DNA of 64,000 nucleotides from Hybos culiciformis (Eukaryota > Arthropoda > Insecta > Diptera > Hybotidae). This document shows, piece after piece, positions 37,768-52,400 of the stretch; within the stretch, counting starts at the first letter, position 1; each line of letters opens with the position of its first letter. The notes below the pieces were generated by a model that did not search any database, had not been told where the DNA came from, and was given only the letters and a program-made list of their open reading frames with translations. Location: assembly GCA_964007475.1 (NCBI GenBank), contig OZ023273.1, positions 16,381,922 to 16,445,921 on the forward strand, written 5' to 3'. The position numbers were made by a program, and so were the translations under genes.

Positions 37768-40700
37768 CAATTAGCCACCAGCATTGCTACAAAATCTAAA
37801 TTATAAAACAAAAACTTTTTTGAGTTTTGGCATGTTCCACATAATAAGTTTTATGTGAAAGCAGTAACAGTAACGTGTCATCTTTTTTATGATTTAGATG
37901 GGTTTTTTGTTTTCAAAAATTTCAATCTAAATATGAATTGATTTTCCTTCAATCTGATTTTTGCCTGATTTTGATGACTTTAACAGAATGGTTAAGTATT
38001 TTTTTGTACTTAAATTGTAAAAATTAATTGAGGGTGACAATTGATTAATTTTTGAAAACAAACAAGCAGTGTTGGTAATATGATGTCTATTAAGCTTAAT
38101 TTATAATTTAAACATGGTGAGGGCTATTGATAAACTATAAATAAGAATAGAATTTACTATTGGAAATATTAAGTTAAGTAATTGTAAAAATATTATAAGA
38201 AATCCAATTTTATAAAACACAGCATTAATAAAAACATTAACAAAAATTAAGTTTTTTATGTAGATTTATTTTATCGATTTTTTTTTAAGATTTAAAAATG
38301 TTTTTAGTATTAAAAATACTGCAGTTTATGCAATCATGACAATATGATTTGTTAAAAACCACAGTATATTACGAATGGAATAAGTATCTTTATTTTTTAG
38401 TACTTTTTAGTTTTCACTGGTCAAGCCTATCAGTTGATTCAACAAATTTTTCAATTCAAACCAATTAACGTTAGTTGGAATATACAAAAAAAAAAAAAAA
38501 CACACATTAATTAATTTTACAGAATTTTAAGATTTTAATTTATTCATACTTATTTCCAGTCTTAATGAAATCTAAATTTTTAAGTTACATTTGAAAACAG
38601 TTTTTTTTTTAAATAATTTTCAAAAATTCTTTTTTAAACTCCGTCATTATGATTTTAATAATATCCATTGATTCTGTATTACAATTAATTTTTTTATATA
38701 TATATATATATATAGAAAAAGAATTTTTTTTTTGTAAATTTTTAATACCATAATTTTTTTATATATTCGAAAATTGTTAAATGTACTCATTTTTTTTTTT
38801 TATACATAAATAATTTAATTTTTTTTTTTTTTTGCAAATTCATAATTCCGATATTTTTAATGTTTCGATTTTTAATTTAATTTTTTTTTTTTTTATTTTA
38901 TTATTTACCGCAAAAATTTACACAAAAATATATTTTACTATTACTATTACATTTTGCCTAAAAAAATTTCTAATATCTTGGATAAATTGTATGAATTTAA
39001 GATTCACTAGTGATTTTTTTTTTTTCTTAATAAAAAAAGTATTTTTAGTGTAAGTTTAAAAAAGTGTGATAAAAAAAGAATAAAATTTAAGCTAAATTTA
39101 TCAAGATTTTTTTTTTTAAATTTTTTTAATCAGTTTTTTCATCTTCTTAGTGTATGTATATAATAATTATAAATTTAAAAATTTTTTTTTTTTTTAATTT
39201 TTGTTTTCACAGACATGGAAAATAGTACACAAACCACATTAAAATTAAAATTTATTTTTTTTTTACATAATCTATTTTTTATAGCGTGTTTAGTTCAAAT
39301 TTGATTTGATAATAAAAATATTAGATAAAATATTTTTTACGTCGGCAGCAGAAGCGGATTCTAAACAATTATTCGAATTAGAATTTACATAAATTGTATT
39401 TAAAAAAAAAAATACAATTGGTTTAATTTTCTTTTTAATTTGTGTTTAGGAATGTGTTTTGTAGTAAAAATGTCAATAATTTATTTACCTTTGAAATTAA
39501 TGATAAACCTTTGAAATTACATACAATTCGTAACATTAAATTTAATTCCATTGAAAACAAAAACAATAACATATTTAAAAGAAATATAATTTTCAAATTT
39601 TGTATCTTTTAATTAGGGATTGAATTCTAAAAAACTAAAATTTCATGTTACTCCAAATTTAATCAAAATAATTTTTTATTTTTTAATCAAAGGATTCAAT
39701 ACTTCATTGAATTATAGAAAAAAAATTGAATCAAAAACTTTTGAAATTTTCTCTTCTGCGAATAAATATTATACAATTAATAACCCGTTCGTGATTATGT
39801 ATTAAAATTACTAAATAACATTAATTTTTTAAATCAACAGTTACAGTTTTGTTATTACCAACATTTTTTGTTTATCTCAAACGCATTCAATTCTTATTAT
39901 TTAAATCTAAAGCCTTTTTAACAAGCGTGCCATTAATGGTTTGCTAATAAAAGTGAATAACGATGATATGATGTTTGAGGAATATAACGAATACATGATA
40001 GAACAATTCCAAAATTAGTAAGTTTTTTAATTACTCAGTTAATTTGTCATAACATAAAAAAATGTATTATAATTGTCAGCATAAAAAGAAAATTTATTCC
40101 TTTATAACTTTTGTTCTTATATTTATAAATAAAACGCTATGGTTTAAGATTAGAAGTATAAAATTACTTGAGCAATTTTATAAAAGTTAAGTAAAATAAT
40201 TATAACTTTTAACCATAATTATAAAACAGCCTTTTTAAACAAATGCAATTAAAAAATATATTGGTGGTTTTAGTATTTTTTTTTAATACTAAAAACAAAA
40301 AAAAAAACAACAAGGAAAAAATACATTATTAAGAGTAATAAATAAAATACAATATTAAGAAATGGATAAAAGAGATTTTAATTTTCACAATAAAAAATTG
40401 TTTCCAAGATTGCGGTATTAATTCTGATGAGGTAAAAAATAAACCTATGGTTGACAATAGTAGGAAGGTTTAACAATGCCAGTTCAAATATGCTGCGCAA
40501 AGTCCGTTTTTTACAAGACTTTATTGAAATATGGATAAGGATATTGTGCTAATAACAAAACGTAAGATTGTGGGTTCAACTGACGTTTCCAATTAGTACT
40601 TTTTTGTATTTTGTTTATTTGTATTTTTTCCTTCAAATTTAGACTTCAGAAATTTAACTTTTTTTAAACAAAAAAATATTAAGAGTATGTGAATGTTAAT

Positions 40701-40861
40701 TGAAATTCGATATCATGGTAAAAGTTTTTTTTTTTAATAACTGACATAAATTAATAATTTAATTCTTTTTGACTTTATATCGGTTGTATTACAAAAATTA
40801 ATATTTTTTTTTCGTATGGTGCTGAGTTGCTTAAACTATAGGTAAGAAGAAAAAAAATAAT
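37768..40861. other. Convergent intergenic spacer GNPNAT1/SCYL1
   Basis: 3.1 kb of strongly AT-rich DNA with long T runs, a (TA)n tract near 38695-38714 and a SINE-like fragment near 40535-40625. No gene supported. Confidence 0.7.
40535..40625 (+). mobile_element. Weak SINE-like fragment
   Basis: A B-box-like GGTTCAACTGA at 40573 stands in the context GTGGGTTCAAC seen in the other SINE copies, but the 3' GTGTTGTT word is missing. Confidence 0.3.
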
Positions 40862-43800
40862 TTAAAGCTTTTTGGCGCCCAATTTCATTGGACCGACAGC
40901 TCTTGCTTGTGCTCTCCTTGCTTCCAATTCTCGCTGTCTTTGAAGTTTCTTTTCTTCTCGTTTTCTCTTTGCTTCATCTAATTTTTGATTACCTGAAAAT
41001 ATGAGTCGATTAAACCCACAGTATTTATTGATTTTACAATCAAATAAGATATTACCCGTTAATGGTTCATTAATCGGTTCAAATTCACCTTCAGCCCAAG
41101 AGTCACTACTATTCCAATTCGCGTTGGTATTATTAATGTGACCGTCATTAACTGGACTAATATTGCAATTATTTAATAATGGAAAATCATTAGGCCTCTT
41201 TAATTCCATTTCATTTATCTCATATTTTTCTTCCAGCTCATGATTTTCTTCTTGCTCTTGTTCTTCGTTCTAAATGTTTAATAATAATTATAAATTATAA
41301 TTTGAATGCTATATATTTTTATATTAATAAAACAGCCAGATCTGTTCTATATTTAAATAGTCAAAATACGTAGGTTTACAAAAATAATTTATTTCTACGT
41401 AAAACGTAACGAAATTAACGGAAAAACTTTTATTCTAAACTTTAAAAGGGTAAAAAATATGTACGTTTAATTATCATGCACATTTTTAAATAAAGTTCTG
41501 AAACATTTAATAAATTGAACATTCGGAAATTTTTTGTTTAAATCTTAACAAATCTCAATAATATCACAAACATTTAGAAAAATTTTCTAACAAACTAACC
41601 GGAACTTCTTCTAAACTACCCCATTCTTCATTATCCCAACCATCCCTTGCATCTAGTGCGCCTGGTGTCACTATTTGTCCATTATTGGAAGTTCCTGCTA
41701 ACGGGCTACTAGGATCTTGTGATGTCTACAAAAAATAGAATATACAATTTTGTAGATGTTTTAAATTATTATTTTTTTAAAATTCTGCAGATTTAGGCTG
41801 AGCGTGAGTACAACAGAAATGAAATTGAGTATAAAAATTATTTAGTATTGATATAAAATTTTTTTTTAAAAATTGAATACAATATTATAGACAATTTTTA
41901 ATATTAATTAGTCCATTCCAAAAGTAAGACTAGCCAAAAAGTGTTATCTCCCTTTTCTGGTAAGGAAAATTCCTTGATTTTAGAAATTAAATCGTTTTGA
42001 CATTAAAATAAGTTGTATCTGTACTTAGTATTAATTCTGAAAAAAAAAAATAATTTGTGTGCATTTATTCATTTTCAGTTTTTTTTTTAATTAGGTTTGA
42101 AACTGACTCTTAATTTTATACTATTTAAAATATATGTTGTTGATATTCTGAAAATAATATTATATCATAAAAATATTTTATACATACATCCATTTCACCC
42201 CAATTTTCGTTATCCCAATTATCTGCTCCATAATCACTTGCTGAGGTATCATTACTTTCATGTTCTAATGAGGTCATTGAAGTAACACTAGATGTAGTTG
42301 TTGATAAGCTACTGCTTGATGGTTGTTCTTAAATGTAAAATTAAAAATTAATTTTCAATAATTATGGAATTATAAAATTTTTCTCTTCAAAATTACGAAA
42401 CTATTTTAAACATATACCTAGCTCTTGAAAATTGTAAAATGCTACTGCACATTAAAAGGAGTAAAAAAAAATAAAAAAATACCTAAAGAAGCGGGCTTTG
42501 ATAAATTTCTGCCAGTCAGAGGAGGTCTAGGTCTAGATGAATCACTTTGACTACGATAAAATTTCGCTGTAACTGCAGTAACTGCCCATCCAGCCCAAGT
42601 AGCAGCCGCATTTCCGATAGAAGGCGTAGCAGTATGAACATCGGCCTCTAAAGAAACAAAAAAGATTAAAAATTAACATTTTTTTTTTTTTAATTTTTAT
42701 TACCCATTGTTTCCCGTAAACTAGGATCCTCAGAAACCTTTTCTAATTTTCCTAAAAATCCTCTTATAGTTTTAAATGCTGGGTCTCGTACAGATTTTTC
42801 GGGATCAACCGTTAGAGAGCATAAAGCTGGTAAAACGCGATTAGCTACTTCACTTAATAAAAAGTATTGTTGAGTTGCGGCAAGTGCTAAAATTCCGGCT
42901 ACTCGTGCAGGCGGAAAAGGATCTCTCATTGCTCTTATAAAAGCCGATACTAATACTCGCTGTCGGACCTTAAAAAAAATAATTTTTAGTTTTTTTTTCT
43001 GAACATAAAATAATTCTTTTACTTACTTGAGGATGAAGATGCGGCGCAACTTTTCCTAAACATACAGTAGTGTTAGTTCTTATACCGCCTTGATCATCAC
43101 GAGCTTGTAGTCTCGCGAAATGTCTTAAAACTTCTACATTAAGATTGTTATAATTCAATTTTGGTGCCAAATGCATGATAGACTATAATAAAGTAAATTT
43201 TCTGATTAGTAAGAACATCAATAATTTTTCCAAAGATAGAAATTTTAAACAAAACATTATGTATTTATCTAAATGCATAGGTATAGTAGTGCTTTTCACC
43301 TCTGTCTGTATTAATCACCCTATCAAAACCCAGTATTTTTCCAGTTGACCCCGAACAACTTTTTTATAACCAATATATTTAATATTTTAATATTTTTAAT
43401 TAAATATTATATGATTTTCGGTTTATTATTTAGAATTTAGGTTCATTTTTTTCAAGTTTTTCGAACATACTTTCTTTTACGATTTAAAACATTTTCAAGC
43501 CCTTGAAATACAATGTTCACCTAATTTCCAAAATTATCTTACTTTGACAGTTTGCTCCCGAATAGTGGCATTTGTGTCTAAAAATCCATGCGCAACTTGA
43601 GGAAATATTTGATCATTAACGGTTTGTGGCTGTAAATGTGCTATAAATAATTCTAATTGTTGTAATAAGCGTGATCTGGTAACACGATCTGTTGAGCCAA
43701 ATAATTTAACAACACATGGTACTATTCGTTTTTGATATTCCAATTCGTCTAGTAAACGTCCCAACTAAAATTACAAAAACAGTAGAATTGACAAAAAAAA

Positions 43801-46489
43801 ACAGTGAATAATTTTTTTTTACTTTGAACATTGGCGCTAAGACTGCTGAACCTGCATCACCATATTCGTAAGCTGTTATAAGTTGAGGAAGAATTTTGTG
43901 TCTAAAAAATATTTAAACACGTGCAAAAATATATTTAAATTTTTTTAAATTTTACCACCGATATGACATACTTGCAAACATTTTCCGGAAAATTATCTAA
44001 ATGCATTGTTAAGCCGCTAAAAAAACGATTCTTTTCAGCTTTATCCTTAATTTGAATTTCTTCTAAAAATAACAAAGAGTCGACTAGATCATTTTTAAAA
44101 AAACCGCCTGGCTTACGACACCGTGTTATAATATCTGCTGGATTTGGTCGATTTGTTGGCATTGCCCCTACTAATTCACAATATAAAGGTGTCAATGATT
44201 TTGGTATTTGATCTAATTCCTTTAAATTAGCTCGATTTCTAATTGGAAAATTAAAAGCTTCCCAAACTAAACATCCTAATCCCCACATATCAGTAGAGCT
44301 GAAAAATATATATAATAAGTATTTTAGGTAAAATGTAAATACTTATTTTACATAAGAAAATTCATAGTATTTACCATTTTGTTGCTAATTTTAATTTAGA
44401 TGAATCATTTTTTTCAGGTGGATCATAAATTTCCAATGAATGAGGTATTTTCATTGGGGTCATTGGATCACTATCAACTGGTGATACATATTCTAAGCTT
44501 CCTAATTTCCATTCACCTGATGAATTAACAAATACAGACCAAATACAAACATTGTTATGTCGTAAATTTCCATCATTGTTTAAAAATGACAGTGCTCTCT
44601 GGAAAAAAAGTAGAAAAAGGATAAGTTGTTAGCATTACAATTTACAATTCCATTTATTGTAATACTTATTGATTTTTTTTTGTGGTTTTTGTCAAATCAT
44701 CATATTTCAATAAATTTATGAATTTTGTGAAATGTGTCGTGTAGACCGCAGAGGTAGATGGCTAATCGCGTTTATGTTTTTATTTCTTATTTCCTTTTTT
44801 AAAAGAAAATTGTGTCTATATAGTAGTTATAAGATATAAAGGATCACAAGTTACTTAGCTATGTACCTGGGAGTTCACTTAAAATATTCATGAAAAAAGG
44901 TTTATAGTGCATTATTAACGAAATTCCATTTTTGGCGGAATGATTATAACATATCCTCTACGTAGTGATTAATTACTTTATTGAGCCATCAGAACATTAA
45001 AAAAACGTCTACCTTTTACATGTATTCATAATAATAATAAAAAAAGTTCAAAGCATATTGTAAACAAACAATATTTAAATATATGTATAGGTATGTATTT
45101 ATTCAGTTTTATTATGTCCTCATTTGCCTTATCATCAAAAATTAACAAAAAAAAAAAAGATTGTATTTTATGTAAAAAAAAAAATTGAAAAACATTGATA
45201 CGTTGCGTAGTACTTATATTTGCATTGTGATGCCTGTATTTAAGACACATTGTTAAAGAGATATAATCATATAATGTACCATTATAAATACCTATATTGT
45301 ATAAGTATATTTATAATTCATCATTTTGTGAATCAATTGACATAAGAAAATTAAGTACGTAAATAATAAAAACAAAATTGTTCATTTCATATTAAAAAAA
45401 AAAATATTTTTTACGATTGTGCCTACGATTTTTAGGTGATGTGAATTTTTTTGTCATTAAGGTAAAAATCGAGGTAAAAATTTAATCAAATTTAAAAATT
45501 GATTGGTGATTTATCAAATTTAATATGCATAAATATCATTTCAAGGTCATAATCGCACATGAAAATTAATTCCATCTTTTGAAAGTTATAATTATTAATT
45601 AATAATCACAATAATAATTAGATGTACCTAGATAAAAATAAACTTAGATTCTTTATATAATTAAAAACTTAGGTATATTAAATACTTATGTACGTACTTA
45701 TATATTTTATATTTAAACATAATTAAATATATTTCTATAAGAAAACGCCATAAACCGTGTTCCACATTAACAAACGGCCGGAAATTATTAAAGGAATGAT
45801 AAAAATAAGTATATAAAAAAAATTTAATGCTATCTACAGAACGAAAAATATCTTTTTATTTTTCGATGATAAAGTTTTAAAAATATTTTGGTAATTTGGA
45901 ATTTTAAACCTGAATTTTAGTTTAATAATTACCTAGTTTTCTCAATATTATAAGTGGACCTATCATAAGTATGTTTTATTCTAAATATTGATTGATCTGA
46001 AATTTATCTTAACTCACGTTAGTTATTCAAATTGCTTCAAATTAAAATAATAAAACGCACGATAAAAACCTAAAAAAAAAACAATTGAATGAAAACTCTT
46101 ACTGTTATTTGAAATATTCCCCATGTTAAATATAAATCTTTTTGTTGACCTGAATCACCACTTGATAATTTATGTGTTATATATTGTGATAACGGTTCAA
46201 CTGATTCTGTGGCCACATACATAACTTTATCATTTTCAAAACTATCCAAATATTGTAAAATACTTGGATGCCTTAATGTTTTCAGACGTTTCAATGATGA
46301 TTTTGCTAATTCATATTTAGCTTCGTTACCCGATTTTATGTCATATACAAATATGCTAACTTCATCGTGGGTATTTTTACGTTTTCCCTTATGTAAATTC
46401 CATATTGAATGTGTTTCAATGCCTGAAATTTGTTCACCAATTTCATATGGAAATTGATTTGTGGAATCGCGGGAAAAAAACGACCACAT
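40862..46489 (-). CDS. SCYL1: SCYL1, N-terminal kinase-like protein (pseudokinase)
   Basis: Twelve minus-strand exons: 46103-46489, 44375-44598, 43972-44298, 43823-43901, 43543-43764, 43027-43182, 42704-42968, 42483-42647, 42188-42327, 41600-41725, 41056-41269 and 40862-40992. They join in phase to 811 codons plus TAA, close to the mammalian length. SCYL1 is a catalytically dead kinase-like scaffold in COPI-dependent Golgi-ER traffic. The kinase-like domain (residues about 1-300) has RHNNV for the HRD loop and GSLEY for DFG, so the catalytic aspartates are missing. HEAT repeats follow (about 330-570), with [14 protein letters not shown] and [10 protein letters not shown] typical of the family. 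The acidic tail repeats W-rich motifs ([14 protein letters not shown]) and ends in a Lys/Arg helix and [10 protein letters not shown], comparable to the COPI-binding C-terminus. Confidence 0.97.
40993..41055 (-). other. 63-bp stop-free in-frame intron of SCYL1
   Basis: Donor GTAATA and acceptor TTTTCAG bound 63 bases (21 codons) with no stop. Retention would insert a hydrophobic, Cys-containing stretch after residue 768, between the W-rich tail and the basic helix. Splicing restores [19 protein letters not shown], which is the expected family text. Confidence 0.7.
41270..41599 (-). other. SCYL1 intron (330 bp)
   Basis: AT-rich, nothing recognised. Confidence 0.75.
41726..42187 (-). other. 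SCYL1 intron (462 bp)
   Basis: AT-rich, nothing recognised. Confidence 0.75.
43183..43542 (-). other. SCYL1 intron (360 bp)
   Basis: Donor GTAAGA on the minus strand at 43542. No feature inside. Confidence 0.75.
44599..46102 (-). other. SCYL1 first intron (1.5 kb)
   Basis: The longest intron of the gene, in the kinase-like domain after residue 129. AT-rich with no mobile element ends visible; the open frame at 45026-45250 is not recognisable. Confidence 0.75.
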
Positions 46490-49400
46490 TCTAGTTATGT
46501 GTTTTCCTCGTTTGGAAAATATTTTTACGACGAAATTCTGATAACTTAACTATTATACTACTTTGTGATGTGATTTATTTTATTATTATTATTATTTTTT
46601 TCTTCTAATTAAATAAAAAAAACAATAAGCGCTAGTGTTTCATTGTTTTTTTTCTTTTTTTGTAAATATTTTCCTTAATTTTTGTGTGCCTTATGTAAAA
46701 AAAAAAAAAAAAAAATTATTCTTCAAAATTGAATTTCTGACTGACAAAAAAAATTTTCTCTTTTATTAAAAAGAAAAAATAGCAACAAATTCGTTTCAGG
46801 AAAAAAGAAAATTGATATTGTAAAAAAATTGTGGACTCAATAAACTCCAACTCCAACAACCCAATCGATGTTAAAAATATTATTTTTTAATTGCTTTCTT
46901 TTTCTTAATTAAAATAATAATTATTTTATTTTCTAATTAAAAGTTTAAAATAAAATAAATTCAATTTTTCAATTTTTTTTTTAGAATTTTCAGATTTTTT
47001 AGATTATTTTTTATTTTTTTTTTCTTTGACGTGTTGCTGTCAGATTGAAAATATTGTCAAATCATGGTCGATTCTTAAAGCCAAAAATAAGAAGGAAATT
47101 TTAAAGTATACTCCTACGACTGCAGATAATATAAGGTGATTTTAAACGATATGACAAAATTATTATTATTTTTTTTAAAGCATAATTTTATTAGAAAATT
47201 AAGGCGGCGCCGTAACATTTGTCCGCGATGAAATTTGTATTTAAATTTAGGCCTAAATTAGAAAATTTTTAAATTTTGATGAAAATATTGTCAAACTGAT
47301 TTGATATAAAATACATATATGTAAAAATCACAAATTTCTGTAATAAAAATCCGTTGCTTATTCTATAAAGTTTTGTTTTCAGTGTACATATATGTTATTT
47401 GAACCTCAAACTTTTGTGGGTTCTTATTGATTTCGCAGAAAACAAAAAATCAAAACAGAAAGTCAAAATCAGATAAGAAGATTTGTTCTGAGTTTGTTAG
47501 CGCCAGAGCTGTCTTATCCGAGCAACGAATTATAGATTTTTTTCTAATATCAATATGAACAAGATTTTTTTAAAATAAGGATTTGAAAAACTCAAGATTT
47601 GGAAAAATTAGGAGAATTTTAAAAATCAATTCTTGTTTTTTTAAGTCAGTCTTTTATCAGAATTAAATTATGTCTTAATAACATCACGATTCATGTGATT
47701 TCAAACGTAAGTAGAATAGTAATTTGCAATGAGAACGTTTAACGTTCGATACTTCGTAAATACGTTGATAAAAAAGCTATTATTAGTCGATTAGTTTTTA
47801 GTATGAAACATTTAAAACAAATATTTTTATTTTTACTATAAGGTTTAAAATTTTATAAAAATATCAAAAAGTTTAAACAAAATTATCTTGATCTAATTCT
47901 TTTTTACTTATTGCGAAGAGTAGAGTATGTTTCTACATATAGTAAAATAATTATAAAAACATTTTTTTATATAAAAAAAAATTATGTATATAATTTTAAA
48001 AAATTATGATTTTTTTGTTTCGCGAAATTCATTCAAAACATTTTTATTGAGAAACTGAGAGGAAAATGAGTGAGGGTGAAATATAAAACATCACTTGTAT
48101 AATTGAAAAAAAAAAGCAAAATCTAAAGTATATAATACCACATAATGTGTTTGTTTATGTTACAAAATTTAGTATTCTTAAAAACATCGAATTTAAAAGT
48201 ACGAAAAGTTTTTTTTTTTTTGGAAGAAGTTTGAAGAGCAAAAAAAAAAACACTAGTTAATTTAATTTAAATTTACATTAATAAACACAATAATCTTTAT
48301 TAGAATAAATTATTTAATTTAAAAAATGTATTTTAAACAGATCAAAACATAAAAAAAAGAAAATATTAACCTACAATATAAAATATCGAAAATTTTTATT
48401 AAACTTAATAATAAAACAACGTATTTAATTCATCAGGTTCATATAAAATTCTGAAGATATAGAAAAACCTAGTGTTCGCTCTTGTCTATGTTACATTGCC
48501 CCTGTATATAAAAATTTGAGTTGATGGTTATCGTTTGTTGAAAAATTATTTTAATATATGAGAAAATATAATAGCTGAAATCTACATCACTGATAGAATT
48601 ATTAAAGTTGGAATGGAATGCGAATGAGACTATATTCATATTTCTGGTGGAATTCGTGCCTGATATACTTAGGATATATCAGTTATATATATATTGGTCT
48701 CATAGTATTTAATATTTATGTTTTTAATGATGACTTGATTTCATTTTATGGAAAATAGATAATTTATTATATGATTGAAAGAAACTTCTATAATTAGTTT
48801 CTTGATTTTATAAATTTTCAAGACCTCCGACATTTAGAGTAGTTTAAAAAGATGTAGTTTTTGAACATAATATTTTCCCGTGTCAGTCGTTTCCCAAAGC
48901 AAAGAACCAAATACTTTTCTTAATACAATTTATTTTTATTTTATTTATTTTTCTTAATACTTTTGTTAAACACTCTGTTCTATCGGCTCTCATGAGACTA
49001 TATTTAATAATAATTTCATATCTTAAAAAAAAATTAAACTAAAAAAACTTCATGTTTATTTTTAGCATGAAAACAATAATTTATATATCATATATATATA
49101 TTTTTTTTTGAATTTTTACAATAAGAATCAACAATGAATTTAAATATTTTCAAAATTATATAAAAATTACTGAAATCTTGAAAAAAATTTTTAAAAAAAG
49201 AAACAAATTAATTAAACAACAATTAGCAATATAAGTTGAAATATCAGAGCTTCGCAAATAATTTTGAATTAATATGCTAATCGGCGAACAATAATTTATT
49301 TATCGTATTAAAAAAAAAACTAATTAGAAGATTAAAAAAATGACACATTTTGTTTTGAAGTAAACTATGCGGATAACTGAATCTAGGTCAAATATAGAAA

Positions 49401-52400
49401 AGTTTTTCACTATTAATTAGTCACAATTGCATTCAAGGAAAGAAAAATATGAATTGTATAAGCACGATTAAGCGTTGAACAAAAAACGCGCAATATTATT
49501 TATCTTTATTTTTTCATTATTAAATCAAGATTTTTTTATTTTTAAAATTTGTATGTAATATTTTTAATAAATACGTAGTCAGCCAATCAAACACCAAATT
49601 TTATTTATTATTTCGATTCCGTATTTGTGGGATCAGAAAAATTATAATGTTTTTTTAAATAGGTTACGACCTATTTTTTTTAAAAAGTTATTTTCATTTA
49701 TTTTTTCATATTTTTGTTCCTCTCTTTGTGAACCTTTTTTTTTAATATTCAATTTGCATTATTCTGCCTAATGATTTAATGGCCAACAAAAAATTTCCTA
49801 AAGAAATTGTTGATAAAATTTTATAATCAGAATTTCTATAGTAATATTTAATTAATAACTAAATATACTATTTCAGATCTAATAATTTTTTATTTTATCA
49901 ATAAATCATTGATTATTTATCATTAAATATTTGTTAAAACGATCATGTTATCAATGTTAAACAGAAAAATGGATTAAATAATGTAAAGTTTAATTTTAGC
50001 CCTCAGTCAAGAATTTAGCTTCCATATCAGCTAGTTTACATAGATTTTTTTTTTTATGATTATAGTTCTTTGTTTAATTTATTGTACATATTACTATTTA
50101 CTTATATTGATAACCAATAATACGTACAAACTTATATATTTGTACATTTTTTTATCATTTTTAGCAATAATTTGTTCTTAAAATGCGATGTTAGAAAAAA
50201 ATATTTTAAACTTTGAAACAAAAATTTAAAGTTCATTGATTAAATAGAAGAAAATACGTACATTTTATTTATAAATTTGATTTTAAGATTTACTATTTCA
50301 GAAGCAAAAAAAAAAAAAATTCAAAAATTAAATAAGCAATCAGATAGATGCACGTGAAATACATTCTTAGGATCGCGTTCTGAATATTAATTTTTAGAAA
50401 ATAAAAATTTAATTTATACTTCCATTAAAAAAATGTGTATTAATTATAAACTATATATTTTAAAATATGAGCTTTAGGTGTACATGTATACATACATTTT
50501 TAAAGTGTTTGCATTAAAAGTTCTTACTTTTATTATCGTAGCATTAAAAACTTATATATAAAAATATTAGGTATCAATTTAAAAGACTTGTAGCAAATAA
50601 ATTTTCTAATTTAGTACATATTTTGAAATCGCACAAATCAAGAAAGTGTTTTTTTTATTGTAAATGAGTTTGAATTTTAATTAATTTGATCCAGATTACA
50701 ATTAATGTTGTACAGTATATTTTTGAATATAATATACATAGGTATTAGATAAGGTGTAGTTAGGTCAGTTAGAACATCGAACAGACAGTTGAACTATCGG
50801 TATCACATTTTTAAAAAAAGTTGAAATATCTGAAAAAATTTTCTTATTAAACATAATTTTAAAATGCTGGCTCGAAATTTCATGTTTTGTAATACATATT
50901 GTATTTTATTTGTGTAAAAAAAAAAGTATAACCAAATGTTTTTTATTATTTATTTTGATCAACATTGCAGGTGCATTTGATGCATATGAACAAAAAAAAT
51001 TTTAGATTATATACATTTTAATGTGTATAACTGTAACAACACATTTTTGCTATTATTTCGAAAATAACATATGGAGAGATCTACTATATACATATTATAT
51101 ATATTTTCTCTAGTATTAATATAATATATGTAAACTATAAAACTAATTATAAACATAAAGAATTTTTATTCGGTCGAGATCAAAGTAAAAATGAATTCAG
51201 CCTCTACCCTATTCCAAACAATTACAATAATGAATAAATCAACCCAAGTAACAATAAAATAAATTTCTTAAATTCTTGAAAATTATATTTTTAAGATTTT
51301 TTAATGGTCCACTATTTGAACTTCCATAACATTTTGCAAGTTTACTCATAATTATATATTACCTTAATTATTTAAAAAGAAAAAACAGAGATTTTGCAAA
51401 AATTTAAGTGTCAAACACCAATTATTAAAAATTAAAATAAAAAAAAAACGAATATCTTAATTTTGTTAATATACTTATGTAATAAATATACTATAATATA
51501 ATTATATAAAAATAAATTATTAAATTTTTTTTGAATCATTTGGATAAATTGAATGGTTTCAATCACAGAATTTGGAAAATATGTCTATTGGTAAGTAAAA
51601 TTTTTATTCAAAATTATGTTATAAAGATTAAAACTACAAGGCTCTCTACTTTGATATTAATTTAAGATAATTTAATATTTAAGTCGCATAACTCAAATTT
51701 TCACGTGGGAATAATAAACAAAAATAGTTTACTAACTTTTTTTATATAGGTACAATTATAAAAATTTTAATTATTTAAGGAAACATTTTACGAAAAATAA
51801 GACCTTATTAGTTTTTATAATAAAAACTTATAACGTAAAGAATTAAATTTGGAGATAGGAAAAAATTTCACTTTAATCTAAAAAAAAAATTATAAATAAT
51901 TATATATATATGCTAATTTTATGATAATAAGATAATAATAATAAATTTAACGAATGTAATAATTTAAGCTTAGAAAATATCTATAGATTTATTTATCCAT
52001 TTGTCTAAAAAAGTAAGAAAAAATGTTTCTATCGTTTTGAAATTTACTGACATATTACATTTACTACCCAAAGCAGTTTCGCATCATTATAAAAATTGAA
52101 ATATATTTTTTTATTATTATTAGTTTTTAATTTGATTTAACGCATTTTTTTTGTAATTAAAATTCGGGAAACGTTTAGGTTGTTAACGACATTATTGACA
52201 ATAATAAAAAGTCGTTTATATGTGGTAGAAAACTTTAAGTAATCATATTTTTGAAACAAATAATGAACGAAAAATCAACATTCCAATCATACGCATTTAA
52301 ACAAAAAAAAATTGTCTAACGTTTATACCTTACGGCAGAAAATTATCAAATTGTACATATTAAAAACTAATTCAAGGTGTAGTGAAGATTAAGAAGCGCC

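Noticed and set aside
46209..46457. Plus-strand frame of 82 codons
   Set aside because: Antisense shadow of SCYL1 exon 1.
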